Assembly (NCBI RefSeq): GCF_002885955.2 | Contig: NZ_POQS01000004.1 | Coordinates: 469,199 to 533,198 of the forward strand | Source: Achromobacter pulmonis | GTDB taxonomy: Bacteria > Pseudomonadota > Gammaproteobacteria > Burkholderiales > Burkholderiaceae_B | Length of the DNA: 64,000 nt | Direction of reading: 5' to 3' | In this document: one piece after another, positions 8,011-16,853 of the stretch | Position numbering within the stretch: the first letter of the stretch is position 1 | Layout: each line of letters begins with the position of its first letter | Translations under genes and position numbers: made by a program | The notes under the pieces: model-generated | The model's input: only the letters and a program-made list of their open reading frames with translations | What the model was told of the DNA's origin: nothing | Database searches by the model: none

Positions 8011-10242
8011 CTAAGTCACGGAACTGGCGACACGGGGCTGGGACGGCCGCTGTTTCGGCCCTTGCGCCAGCCGAAGCGCGTTGAGACAGACCGAGGCGCT
8101 GCTCAACAGCATCGCGACGGCGGCGGCGAGAGGCGTCGCTCCGCTTGCAAACAGGGCAATTACCACGACCGCGTTGTACGAAATCGAAAACACCAGGTTC
8201 TGCTGCATGATTCTGTACGTCCGCCGGGCCCAGGACCTGGCGCTTGCAATCTGTTCCGCGCCGCCCTGAGTGATGACGATGCCGGCCGCGGACGTGGCGA
8301 CAGCCGCGGCGGACGACACTGCAACCCCGCACTGGGCGCTGGCAAGCGCAAGCACGTCATTGACGCCGTCCCCGACAAAGGTGACGCCGCCTCGCGCCTG
8401 ACCCAGCGCGTCCGCCTTCTCATCCGGCCCACATCCGCTCAACACCCGCGAGAATGGAACGCGCATGCCAGCTGTCAGCTTTTCAGTCGCGGCGGCGGAA
8501 TCTCCGGTGAGCAGCCACAGTTCTACGCCCTCGTCCGCCAGGACTTTCAACGCGGATCGGACCCCGGCGCGGAGGGTATCCTGGAAGCGTATGGAACCGA
8601 TCCACACGCCGTTGCGAGCAATATGGACCACGCCCGGACGATCCTCACCTGCCGGCAGAAATTGGACCTCAAGCCGTTGCAGCCACGAGCGGGCGCCGAC
8701 CAGGACTTGCCCCTCGTCCGTCTCGAAGCTCACGCCACGGGGGTGCCTTTGCGCCGCCAATGAAGCACCCGCCGCTTCGGCACGCCAGCCATTGCGATCC
8801 GCGTGGCGGCGAAGCGCGTCCGCGATGGGATGGACAATGCCATACTCCGCCTGCCAGGCCAGACGAACCACGCCGGCTGGATGGCCGCCCTGCGCAACCT
8901 CGACGCCCGCGATTTCCAGTTGTCCGGTCGTGAGCGTGCCAGTCTTGTCGAACGCAATCGTGCTCGACTTTGCCAGCGCTTCGACGCTGGCCGGATCGCG
9001 CCACAGCGTCCCGCTCTGTGCGGCTCGTTTGGCTCCAAGCGCATATGCCAGCGGCATGGACAACCCGACCGCGCAGGGGCATGCGGCGACGAACAGGCTC
9101 AGCGCCGAGATCAATGCATTGCTGATCGGGTGCCCCGTGCTCAGGTAGTAAAGAAAGGAAAACGCGGCGACCAGGCTCACAATCGGGAACAGCCACCGGA
9201 CGAATCGTTCGGCCGCCATGGAAAGGGACGGCCGGGCGCCGAACAACTCCAGCATGCGCAGGCCGAGCAGGTCAATGCGCCTGGCGCCGTGACTGGCCAC
9301 CACCTTTACCTGCAAGGGGGAACCGAGATTGACCGTCCCCGCCATCACATTGTCTGCCGGTCCCACTCTGCCGGGCATGGACTCCCCGGTGAGCAGCGAC
9401 AGGTCCACATCCGAGTGTCCGCTCACGACGACGCCATCGACCGGAACTCTCTCGCCGGCACGCACCAGGACGAGGTCTCCCGCGCCGACCTGCGAAATCG
9501 GCCGCGGTTCAGCGGCGCCCCGCTCGTCCACCACGCTCGCAATCTCGGGCGCCAGTCGCGCCAGGGCACGCATCGTGACGCCGCTTTCCTGGCGGGCGTG
9601 GATCTCGATCAACCGGCCCGCAAGCAGGAAGGTGATGAGCATAGTGGCCGCGTCCATGTAGATTTCGGTGCTTCCCGCCAGAAGATTCCACACGGAAACG
9701 AGTAGCGCGCCCAATGCGCCGATACTGACGAGCGCGTCCATGCCGGCAAAGCCCGCGCGCAGCGTGTTGAACGCAGCACGAAAGAAGTCCTGGCCGGAAT
9801 AGAGCATGACGGGCAGCCCGGCGGCCACGCTCAGCCATGCGATCACATTGCCTTCGGCACTGCCGTTGAGCCCGGGATCGAGGTAAAGCACCCAGGCGCC
9901 CAACATGCTCCACATGCCGAAGACGACCGCTACGACAAGCTGAAAACGTATGCGCTGCGCCTGCGCGCCGAGCGCCTCGTCGGCGCTCTCATCGTCGCGC
10001 ATGAACGAAAGCTCGTAGCCCAGCTTATCCGCTCGGCTGGAAATCTCGTCCAGCCTTGCCGACGCGGGGTCCCAGCGCAGAAGGGCTGACCCCGAGATGA
10101 AGTTCACGGCGACGTCCCGAACGCCGGGGACCCGCGCAAGCGAGCGCTGCAGCGCCATCGCGCAGCTCGTGCACCACATCCCCCTGACGGCCAGCACCGC
10201 CCTGCCGGCCAAGCGTATGGGTTCCAGATCGATAGCAGCCAT
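8011..10242 (-). CDS. Copper-type P1B ATPase, CcoI/CtpA-like
   Basis: A 743-residue heavy-metal ATPase. An N-terminal metal-binding domain has GMWCTSC (Cys24, Cys27). It continues with LTGESMPG, the transmembrane CPC in AACPCAVGLSMPLA, the phosphorylated aspartate in DKTGTLTTG, the HP motif (GIVHPIADALRRH) and GDGVNDVLAL. CPC marks a Cu(I) class pump, and its place at the end of a ccoNO-cytochrome operon fits CcoI, which exports copper used to build the CuB site of cbb3 oxidases. It starts 12 bases after the tsdA stop behind a GGGGGAA ribosome site. Confidence 0.9.
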   Translation of the reverse strand: MAAIDLEPIRLAGRAVLAVRGMWCTSCAMALQRSLARVPGVRDVAVNFISGSALLRWDPASARLDEISSRADKLGYELSFMRDDESADEALGAQAQRIRFQLVVAVVFGMWSMLGAWVLYLDPGLNGSAEGNVIAWLSVAAGLPVMLYSGQDFFRAAFNTLRAGFAGMDALVSIGALGALLVSVWNLLAGSTEIYMDAATMLITFLLAGRLIEIHARQESGVTMRALARLAPEIASVVDERGAAEPRPISQVGAGDLVLVRAGERVPVDGVVVSGHSDVDLSLLTGESMPGRVGPADNVMAGTVNLGSPLQVKVVASHGARRIDLLGLRMLELFGARPSLSMAAERFVRWLFPIVSLVAAFSFLYYLSTGHPISNALISALSLFVAACPCAVGLSMPLAYALGAKRAAQSGTLWRDPASVEALAKSSTIAFDKTGTLTTGQLEIAGVEVAQGGHPAGVVRLAWQAEYGIVHPIADALRRHADRNGWRAEAAGASLAAQRHPRGVSFETDEGQVLVGARSWLQRLEVQFLPAGEDRPGVVHIARNGVWIGSIRFQDTLRAGVRSALKVLADEGVELWLLTGDSAAATEKLTAGMRVPFSRVLSGCGPDEKADALGQARGGVTFVGDGVNDVLALASAQCGVAVSSAAAVATSAAGIVITQGGAEQIASARSWARRTYRIMQQNLVFSISYNAVVVIALFASGATPLAAAVAMLLSSASVCLNALRLAQGPKQRPSQPRVASSVT

Positions 10243-10254
10243 CGGTTCCCCCGG

Positions 10255-11343
10255 TTAATCGCGGCTGGCCCCCACGCCCGAGCCCAACAAGTGTCCTTCC
10301 AGTGTTTTTCCATAGAAGGACTCGCCGCCGTGAAACGCTTTGGCAGCCTGCGCAACCGTGCCGGTCTGTCGCGGGTCCTTGGGCCTCTCGTGGCTATTGA
10401 TGAACGCGGCCACGTCCCAGGCCTCCTGATCCGTCAGGGAAAAGGGCTTGCCGTAAGGCATGTTCGCCTTGATGAACCCCGCGGCCGTATTGATCCGGGC
10501 CATGCCCGCCCCCCAGTTGTACGAGTCCGGCCCCCACAAGGGCGGAAAACGTACTTTTCCCTCCGGGTCCGTCGTGCCCTGGCCATCTCCGCCATGGCAC
10601 AGCGCGCAGTTCTGCTGGTAAACGGCCAGGCCGCGCATCAAGTCGTATCCTTGCTCGGGTTTGGGCACCTTGGGGTACAGCGCGCCCGGCAGCTTTTGAC
10701 CTGCGGGCGCGCCATCGGACAACCAGGCCATGTAGGTGATGAGATCCCGGTAGACGTCGCTGCCGGCTTCCGGCGGCTTGCCGGATGGGGACCCCTGAGC
10801 GTTCATGGAATAGGTGAAGCACCCCATTATTCGATCCTCCAGGGTGCTGATCGATTTCGTCTTGCTTCGATAGGCGGGATAGGCGCCGTACGCCGCCCAC
10901 ATCGGCGCCGCGTTCTCCCGCCGGCCGGCGTCCAGGTGGCAGTTCACGCACGCCATTGCATTTCCGACGTGGTCCTTTACATGCGTCCCGGTCTCCGTAA
11001 AGATGGCTCGCCCGCGTCGTACCGCATCGCCGTACGGGTTGTCCGGAATGGCGCTTTCCGGCGGCGGCGCGTAGTAGCCGTCAGCGTCGACAGGCATCCT
11101 GGGCAGTTTCGCAGCCCGGTCTGCTTTATACGCTTTCCGGTCGGCCTCCATATGCGCCCGCTCGTATGCGGACGAAAGCGCCCTGGTCTCGGGCTTTCCA
11201 CCGAGCGCCTGATAGACGTGGCCGATTCCTCCGCTCTGGTAGACGGTGTACCCGATGCCAAAAAGCACCAACCCGAGCACGCCGGCATAGACGATCCTGC
11301 TTCTCGCCGAGTTCTTCGACCGGCTGGAATTTTGCATAGTCAT
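10255..11343 (-). CDS. tsdA: Diheme cytochrome c, TsdA-type thiosulfate dehydrogenase
   Basis: A 362-residue protein with an uncleaved N-terminal membrane anchor (about 17-36) and two heme c sites, CVNCH at 132-136 and CALCH at 246-250. Cys175 in RIMGCF lies 39 residues after the first heme histidine, where TsdA enzymes carry the axial cysteine of the active-site heme; CHLDAGRREN, LITYMAWLS and FPPLWGPDSYNWGAG are further TsdA hallmarks. TsdA joins two thiosulfates into tetrathionate in the periplasm. I chose the ATG at 11343 for its AAGGAAG ribosome site; a second ATG two codons on is possible. It lies between the c4-like cytochrome and the copper pump, so electrons probably go to the neighbouring cytochrome and oxidase. 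Confidence 0.87.
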   Translation of the reverse strand: MTMQNSSRSKNSARSRIVYAGVLGLVLFGIGYTVYQSGGIGHVYQALGGKPETRALSSAYERAHMEADRKAYKADRAAKLPRMPVDADGYYAPPPESAIPDNPYGDAVRRGRAIFTETGTHVKDHVGNAMACVNCHLDAGRRENAAPMWAAYGAYPAYRSKTKSISTLEDRIMGCFTYSMNAQGSPSGKPPEAGSDVYRDLITYMAWLSDGAPAGQKLPGALYPKVPKPEQGYDLMRGLAVYQQNCALCHGGDGQGTTDPEGKVRFPPLWGPDSYNWGAGMARINTAAGFIKANMPYGKPFSLTDQEAWDVAAFINSHERPKDPRQTGTVAQAAKAFHGGESFYGKTLEGHLLGSGVGASRD

Positions 11344-11360
11344 TGCTGTCCGCTTCCTTC

Positions 11361-12155
11361 TTATTTCGAGTGCGCTGTCCGCAGAGAACCGAAGTACTGC
11401 GCTGCGGCCCACATGTCTTCTTCGCTCATGCGGGAGGCGATATCCTCCATCAGCGACTGCGGCGAGTTGTGGCGTCTGCCGCCCTTCCACGCGGTCAGCT
11501 GGCTGAACAGATATTCGGGCTGCTGGCCCGCGAGGCGGGGAAATGTGGCGCCCAGGCCCTCTCCGGCCTCGCCGTGGCACGTCGCGCATGCCGGCACATC
11601 CCTATTCCAGTCTCCGCGCAGGTTGAGCTCGCGCCCTCGGTTGAAGCGGCCATCTCCCGAGGGCGAAGGCGCGGCGGGTATCGATAGCGCCGAGTAGTAC
11701 TCGGCGACTTCATTCATCTCGGACGGGCTGAGCTGCGAGGCGACGTATCGCATCGACTCATTGGTGCGAGCGCCCGAGACGAAATCCTGAAGCTGCTTGA
11801 CGATGTAAGCGCTGTTCAAGCCCGCGAGCCGGGGCGTCTGTCCCGCTCCTTGTCCGGCGGCGCCGTGGCACGACGCACAGCTCCACACCTCGGCCGAGCC
11901 GCCATGAATCAAACGGGGAGCATCGTTCGCGGCGCCGGCAGGCTGATTCACCGTGCTCGCCGCAGGCGTGACCGTATCGCCGGCCGCCACGCGTTCCGGC
12001 ACGAGGTCACCGACATAGCTGAACCCACCCCAGACGGCCAGGGCGATGAAAATCCCTAGAACAAATATGGGGATAGGCCGGGATGGCTCCCATGGATCGA
12101 ATGCGGGGTCGACGTCCTCAACACGCTCGACAGAGCGCTTTTCACGAGTTGGCAT
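11361..12155 (-). CDS. Membrane-anchored diheme c4-like cytochrome (CcoP/TsdB position)
   Basis: A 264-residue protein with one transmembrane helix (about 29-48) and a periplasmic part with two c4-like heme domains: CASCH at 93-97 and CATCH at 190-194, each followed by a PRLAG motif. The layout, helix plus two heme c sites, is that of CcoP, the third cbb3 subunit, but the domains resemble cytochrome c4 and TsdB, the usual electron acceptor of TsdA. Encoded between ccoO and tsdA, it could serve as both TsdA acceptor and oxidase subunit. The gene starts 12 bases after the ccoO stop. Confidence 0.88.
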   Translation of the reverse strand: MPTREKRSVERVEDVDPAFDPWEPSRPIPIFVLGIFIALAVWGGFSYVGDLVPERVAAGDTVTPAASTVNQPAGAANDAPRLIHGGSAEVWSCASCHGAAGQGAGQTPRLAGLNSAYIVKQLQDFVSGARTNESMRYVASQLSPSEMNEVAEYYSALSIPAAPSPSGDGRFNRGRELNLRGDWNRDVPACATCHGEAGEGLGATFPRLAGQQPEYLFSQLTAWKGGRRHNSPQSLMEDIASRMSEEDMWAAAQYFGSLRTAHSK

Positions 12156-12167
12156 TTGGCTGATTCC

Positions 12168-12833
12168 CTAGTGCTGTACGCCGCGACCCGACTGAGCGCC
12201 GTTCTGTTTATCGACAGTCCGGTCGTATCCCCTGTCTCGCATTGCCGCTTCACGGTCACTGACCGAATAGGAGCGGTTCAAGCTGAGGAGATATGCAACC
12301 AGATCCAGTGCCTCCTTGCGCGCAACAACGACTTTTCCGTCAGCTGGCTGATAGTCCTTGGGCAGCTTGACCACGACGTCGCCCGCCTGCGCCTTGTCCT
12401 TGGTCTCGAAAAGATAAGGGTAGGAAGGCATGATGCTCCAGTCGAATATTGCGCGCGGCTGATAAAGATGGGTCAGATGCCAATCCCTGCTGGGAAGCCT
12501 GCCGCCCACGTTCAGCAAGTCCGGGCCCGTACGCATGGTGCCCAACAGATGCGGCTCGTCGTATGCGTAGTCGCCCGGCGTCGACGCCCTCCCCCAGCCT
12601 CGCGCCAGGTCCGCGAAGGTCTGGCCGGTCGAGCGTGGCTGCTGGCTATGGCAGTACACGCAACCATTGGCGATGTACTGCTGGCGGCCGCTCAGTTGTT
12701 CCAGCGTGTATGGGCTCAGCGCTTTCGGCGGCTCGATGGTGCGCACCTGCCAGCCAGGCAGAATCACCAGCATCAGCGTCGCAAACGCGAGGATGCCGGT
12801 CGCCACCAGCAGAAGCGGGGTGATTCTATTCAT
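12168..12833 (-). CDS. ccoO: cbb3-type cytochrome c oxidase subunit II
   Basis: A 221-residue monoheme cytochrome with an N-terminal transmembrane helix (about 5-26) and one heme c motif, CVYCH at 58-62, followed by SQQPR as in all CcoO proteins. The segments GPDLLNVGGRLP and DWHLTHLYQPR are family signatures. It passes electrons to CcoN. Its start overlaps the end of ccoN by eight bases. Length is normal for the family. Confidence 0.95.
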   Translation of the reverse strand: MNRITPLLLVATGILAFATLMLVILPGWQVRTIEPPKALSPYTLEQLSGRQQYIANGCVYCHSQQPRSTGQTFADLARGWGRASTPGDYAYDEPHLLGTMRTGPDLLNVGGRLPSRDWHLTHLYQPRAIFDWSIMPSYPYLFETKDKAQAGDVVVKLPKDYQPADGKVVVARKEALDLVAYLLSLNRSYSVSDREAAMRDRGYDRTVDKQNGAQSGRGVQH

Positions 12834-14400
12834 GCTTGCCCCCTACCAAGGGACGTTTGGCGATCAACAGGCCAAAGAAGTGAATGCCGAAAACGATGTG
12901 CCCCAATGTCATCAATGCCCCTCCCAGAGACCGCCCCTCCAAGTAGGGAATGATGTGCCGTGTGATATCCGCGAATGCAACGTCGGGGTCGAGTAGCTCG
13001 ACACCCTGAAAAAAGCCGCCGATGGTCAAGGCCAAGAAATAAATGAGGAAGCCCGCGACGGTCAGCCAGTAGTGCAAGGCGATGAGCCTCGGCCACGGCC
13101 ATCGCTGTCCGGTCAGATGGGGCATCATGTAATAGAAGGCGCCGAACAGCACGACCGACACGAACGCATAGGCGCCCAGATGCGCGTGGCCCACCGTGTA
13201 ATGCGTGAAATGGGTGATCGAGTTGACCGCCCGGACCGCCTCCAGCGAGCCCTGAAAGGACGCCGCCGTATACATCAGGGCGCCGGTCCATACGAACCGC
13301 AGCGCCATGGACTGCTTGAAAGCCCAGATGTTTTGAGCAACGGTTACGTGCTGGTTTACCGCCACCGCGATGACCGGGATGAACATCATCACGCTGTGAA
13401 CGATGGACAGCGTCACCACCCACGTGGGGATGGGGCCACCGATCAGGTGGTGAATGCCAACCTGGCTATAGAACAGCGCCAGCCCCCAGAATCCCAGCAG
13501 CGAGACGCTATAGGAATAGACCGGCTTGCCGATGATCTTCGGAATCAAGTAGTAGGCGGTTCCGACGCCGAGGGGCGTCAGCCACAACCCGAGCACGTTG
13601 TGCGCGAACCACCAGTTCATGGTCGCCTGCTGCACCCCCAGATGAAGGCCCGGTATGTTCGCGATGAAAAACAGTATCGGAAACCAGGCCAGCCCCGCCA
13701 GGAAGTACCACCCGGATACGTAGAGATGGTGGACGGTGCGATGCAAGGCCGTATCGATCGCGGACCACGCCATCAGTGCTCCGCCCAGGGCCAGGAGCAG
13801 ATCGACCTGCCATGGAATTTCAAGCCATTCCAGTCCGTCGGACCACCCGCCGCCAATCGCAATCACACCGCACACAACGCCGATCGACCACAGCACCGCG
13901 CCGGCGCGGGCAAATGCCGGACGTCTGAGCGGGGTGTGGAAGATGCGAGGCAGGATCCACAAGGCGACTCCGATGCCGGCAGCCGACAGCCAACCATAGG
14001 CCACCATGTTGAGGTGTATCGTTCGCGCCCGCCCAAACGTCGTGAAGGCGACCTCCGCGAGCCAGTCAGGCATGTGCAGCTTGAGGGACGCGACGAGGCC
14101 GAATAGGGAGCCGACGATCAGAAACAGGATCGAAACCGTGGAGAGCAGCAGCACCACGCCCGATCCAGGCGCGTCGATTCCGGCGCGTTCGACGTCGAAT
14201 CGATGCGCGGCCTCGGCAGCTTCGCCGCTGGTGGAAGAGGGGTCGTCAAGAACGCCCGCTTCCCCGCCGAGAAAAATGGAGGACGCTTCCTTTTTCCCCG
14301 CGCTGATCTGCTTGTTCGCAATGGCCCAGATGAGCGCGCCCAGCGCGACCAGGGACACGACGAAACTGAGCGCCAGCAAGAACCCGAGTGTTGAGGACAT
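12826..14400 (-). CDS. ccoN: cbb3-type cytochrome c oxidase subunit I with an N-terminal extension
   Basis: A 524-residue heme-copper oxidase subunit, longer than the usual roughly 475. The core has the low-spin heme histidine region (RTIHLNMVAYGW, His129), the CuB histidines in WWFAHNVLGLWLTP and GIHHLIGGP, and the heme b3/heme b histidines in THYTVGHAHLGAYAF. It reduces oxygen to water in the inner membrane. The first 60 or so residues form an extra helix followed by IWAIANKQI and an acidic LDDP tail that resembles the assembly protein CcoS; whether this is a true fusion needs alignment. First gene of the ccoN-ccoO-cytochrome-tsdA-ATPase operon. Confidence 0.93.
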   Translation of the reverse strand: MSSTLGFLLALSFVVSLVALGALIWAIANKQISAGKKEASSIFLGGEAGVLDDPSSTSGEAAEAAHRFDVERAGIDAPGSGVVLLLSTVSILFLIVGSLFGLVASLKLHMPDWLAEVAFTTFGRARTIHLNMVAYGWLSAAGIGVALWILPRIFHTPLRRPAFARAGAVLWSIGVVCGVIAIGGGWSDGLEWLEIPWQVDLLLALGGALMAWSAIDTALHRTVHHLYVSGWYFLAGLAWFPILFFIANIPGLHLGVQQATMNWWFAHNVLGLWLTPLGVGTAYYLIPKIIGKPVYSYSVSLLGFWGLALFYSQVGIHHLIGGPIPTWVVTLSIVHSVMMFIPVIAVAVNQHVTVAQNIWAFKQSMALRFVWTGALMYTAASFQGSLEAVRAVNSITHFTHYTVGHAHLGAYAFVSVVLFGAFYYMMPHLTGQRWPWPRLIALHYWLTVAGFLIYFLALTIGGFFQGVELLDPDVAFADITRHIIPYLEGRSLGGALMTLGHIVFGIHFFGLLIAKRPLVGGKHE

Positions 14401-14736
14401 GCTATTTTTTTCCGATAGCCCAAGAGGCGCCGGCTTCGACGGCGTTGCGCGCCCGGAAAGGCGCCCCTATGAGTTCGGACGGTGTCACGTGTGTCTGCTT
14501 GCGCCTCACGGCTCCCACTCCCTGCAGTTGTTCTTGTAAGAAAAATGGGCGTATGTTTGCCGACGACGATTAAGTGAGAATTAAGAACGCCCCTGCAGGG
14601 AGCTTTGCCCGTTGCGCGCGGCAATGGGTCGCGGCAAGCGCGCAAACCGCCGCCACACCGGGCGCGCGGTTCGGACTTTCTGTTGGAATTTCGTGGTCCC
14701 GCCCGGCGCGCGCAGAACGCGCGCGCCCCTACGGTC
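14401..14736. other. Intergenic region upstream of ccoN
   Basis: A 336-base gap between the ccoN start and the kinase-gene stop, with no convincing gene. It holds the operator at 14569-14585 and presumably the ccoN promoter. The inverted repeat CCCTGCAGGG at 14591-14600 lies next to the operator. No Fnr-type TTGAT-N4-ATCAA site was seen, although such sites often control cbb3 oxidases. Confidence 0.5.
14569..14585 (-). promoter_or_regulatory. PmrA/QseB-type operator upstream of ccoN
   Basis: On the minus strand this reads CTTAATTCTCACTTAAT, two perfect CTTAAT half-sites with a five-base spacer, i.e. an 11-base direct repeat as bound by OmpR-family dimers and identical in form to the PmrA box. 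It lies 169 bases upstream of the ccoN start in its direction of transcription. A close relative stands before dsbD (16854-16870); the two match at 14 of 17 positions. The response regulator at 16089-16757 belongs to the right family. Confidence 0.7.
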
Positions 14737-16092
14737 TTAACGCGGTTTTTCCCGCGAGTCGTCGACGCATAGCGGGACCGAGATTTCGGCGACGAGCCCG
14801 CCGCCCGGCCGTGGGCCTAGTTTCAGTTGGGCGCCGAACCGGTCGGAAATCGCGCGCACGATTGAAATGCCGAGTCCCGATCCATCGCCCTGTTTGCGGC
14901 CCTGGTCACCGCGCCAGAACCGTCGTCCGACCTGGGCGATCTGCTCCTGGCCCAACCCAGGGCCGCGATCGGCCACGGTAATCCGGCAACGGGCGGCTTC
15001 CTGGTCGAAGACGACGGCGACATCGACGCGCCGTTCCCGCGGAGAATAGAGAACGGCATTCTCGGCGAGGTTGCGCACAGCCGTTTCCAGCATCGATTTC
15101 GGCATCGCCGCCCGCCGGTCGTCGCCCTCTATGGTCAGGTCCACGCGATCGCACGCGCCGTCGCCAAGGCGGCCCAGTGCGGTTTGGACCGCTGATACGA
15201 TGGAAGTGCAATTTCCTTCGACTTGGGTGACGTCCGCCTCCGTGCGGGCCAGGATCATCATCTGGTCCAGCGTTCGCCGCAAGCGCCGCACGCCCTCCTC
15301 TGCGCTCCGAAGTGAAAACTCCGCGTCTTCGCGGTCGGTGATCCGAATCACCTGCAGGTGCGTGTCGATCACGGTCAGCGGCGTTCGCAGTTCGTGCGCG
15401 GCCGCGTCCGTAAATGCCCGCTGACTGGAGAGCGCGGACGCAAGCCGCCCCAGCAGCCCGTTCATGGCGTCGAGCACCGGCCGCAGTTCCGAAGGCGAGC
15501 GATGGACCGCAATCGGAGACGTGTCCTCGGTCTGCCTCGCCCTGAGCTGATGCCGCAAGTTCTTTAGCGGAGCGAGCCCCCTGCCGATGCCTATCCATAG
15601 CGCGCCGAGCCCGCCAAGCACCGCGATGAGAAACGGGATGCCAGCGGCCCGCAAGAGATCCTCGATCAACAGATTCCGTTGATCGATGCGGTCGGCGGTG
15701 GTGATCTGGTAACCGTTAGCGTTCAGCACGTAGACACGCCATTTCTGCCCGCGCTCCTCGTGCACGCTGTATCCGGTGGCGATACTGTCTATGCCTGTGG
15801 GGCTGTCGTTGGTCCGCGCCAGCACCTCTCCATGCAGCCCTCGGATCAGGCAGCTGATTCCTTCTCCGCCATCTACGCGCACCGCCTCGGCCAGGTCTCC
15901 GTCCGGCTTCGCGGGCTCCAGGGCGCCGCGCTCCAGCAGCCCGGCGACCATCCGGGCGGACATCGCGAGGCGGCCATCGAGCGTACGATCGAGATCGGCG
16001 CGCACGCCCTGCATCATCCAGGCGGCCGCCGCGGCCCAAAGCACCGCGATGGAAATCCCGGCGATCAGGACCGCGCGAAACCTCAAGCTCAT
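14737..16092 (-). CDS. Sensor histidine kinase, QseC/PmrB-like
   Basis: A 451-residue kinase: a transmembrane helix at about 7-28, a periplasmic domain of about 115 residues, a second helix near 148-170, a HAMP-like linker, the dimerisation box with phospho-acceptor His233 (AAHELRTPLT), and an ATPase domain with N box (NLAENAVLYSP), DRGPGLG and GSGLGISIV. The start at 16092 overlaps the regulator stop as ATGA, so the pair is co-translated. The periplasmic domain contains a single cysteine (about residue 81) and no obvious metal-binding cluster. The signal is unknown; thiosulfate, redox or copper status are guesses from context. Confidence 0.92.
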   Translation of the reverse strand: MSLRFRAVLIAGISIAVLWAAAAAWMMQGVRADLDRTLDGRLAMSARMVAGLLERGALEPAKPDGDLAEAVRVDGGEGISCLIRGLHGEVLARTNDSPTGIDSIATGYSVHEERGQKWRVYVLNANGYQITTADRIDQRNLLIEDLLRAAGIPFLIAVLGGLGALWIGIGRGLAPLKNLRHQLRARQTEDTSPIAVHRSPSELRPVLDAMNGLLGRLASALSSQRAFTDAAAHELRTPLTVIDTHLQVIRITDREDAEFSLRSAEEGVRRLRRTLDQMMILARTEADVTQVEGNCTSIVSAVQTALGRLGDGACDRVDLTIEGDDRRAAMPKSMLETAVRNLAENAVLYSPRERRVDVAVVFDQEAARCRITVADRGPGLGQEQIAQVGRRFWRGDQGRKQGDGSGLGISIVRAISDRFGAQLKLGPRPGGGLVAEISVPLCVDDSREKPR

Positions 16093-16757
16093 GATTCCGA
16101 TCTCCAGCCCAACCGATATCCCAGGCCGCGAGCCGTCTCTATCGCAGCGGCTCCCAGCTTGCGCCGAATGTTGTGAATATGCACGTTCAAGGCGTTGCTG
16201 TTGATCTCCTCGCACCCTCCGTACAGTCTTTCGTTGAGGACATCCGGCATCACCCATCGGCCGTCTGCAGCCGCCAGGTGCGTCAGCAGATCGACTTCCC
16301 GGCGCGAAAGCAGAATCGGGGCGCCGTCGAACCACGCAAGTCCGCTATCCGGCTCAAGCCGCAACGGGCCGGCGTTGATGACCTGGGTCGTCCGGCCCTG
16401 CGTGCGCCGCACGAGCGCATGCAGGCGGGCGGCCAGCTCACGCAGGTCGAAGGGCTTCGTCATGTAATCGTCCGCCCCGCCATGCAGGCCCGCAAGCCGA
16501 TGCTCCATGGCGTCTCGCGCCGTCAGAACCAGGACGGGCATGTTTGGATCCACGGCCCTGGCAATAGACAGCAACTCCATGCCGTCGCGATCGGGAAGGC
16601 CCAGGTCCAGTATCAGGGCATGGTAGGCGGCCTCCGCCTGCGCGGCCTCCGCTTCGGCGGCCGTGCATACGTGATGCGCGGTAATGCCGTGCGGCCTGAG
16701 GCCGGCCACAATTCCTTTACCGATCAGATCATCGTCCTCGACCAAAAGTACCCGCAC
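16089..16757 (-). CDS. OmpR-family response regulator, QseB/PmrA-like
   Basis: A 222-residue regulator with a receiver domain (VRVLLVEDDDLIG at the start, phospho-acceptor Asp51 in LILDLGLPDRDG, LTAR, KPF) and a winged-helix domain ending NIRRKLG..IETARGLGYRLG. The receiver and winged-helix sequences are closest to QseB/PmrA. I chose the GTG at 16757 because it gives the standard receiver N-terminus; an ATG at 16823 would add 22 residues. Two CTTAAT-type boxes, before ccoN and in the divergent space before dsbD, match the binding site known for this family, so it probably activates both operons and may control its own gene. Confidence 0.92.
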   Translation of the reverse strand: MRVLLVEDDDLIGKGIVAGLRPHGITAHHVCTAAEAEAAQAEAAYHALILDLGLPDRDGMELLSIARAVDPNMPVLVLTARDAMEHRLAGLHGGADDYMTKPFDLRELAARLHALVRRTQGRTTQVINAGPLRLEPDSGLAWFDGAPILLSRREVDLLTHLAAADGRWVMPDVLNERLYGGCEEINSNALNVHIHNIRRKLGAAAIETARGLGYRLGWRSES

Positions 16758-16853
16758 AGCAGTCTCGATTCCTGTAAACAACAGGGAATATGTTAGGCGA
16801 GTTTCCCGACACACATGGCGCATGGCTGCAACCCGCCAGCCGCCTTGCGCGCC

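Noticed and set aside
11361..12155. Direct naming of this gene as ccoP
   Set aside because: Helix and two heme sites fit, but the heme domains resemble cytochrome c4/TsdB; the symbol was left blank.
8011..14400. Sox thiosulfate-oxidising system
   Set aside because: No SoxYZ, SoxB or SoxCD-like gene is present; the sulfur enzyme carries TsdA features instead.
14401..14736. Fnr/Anr site controlling the cbb3 operon
   Set aside because: I looked for TTGAT-N4-ATCAA and found no acceptable match; the CTTAAT repeat is the only clear operator.
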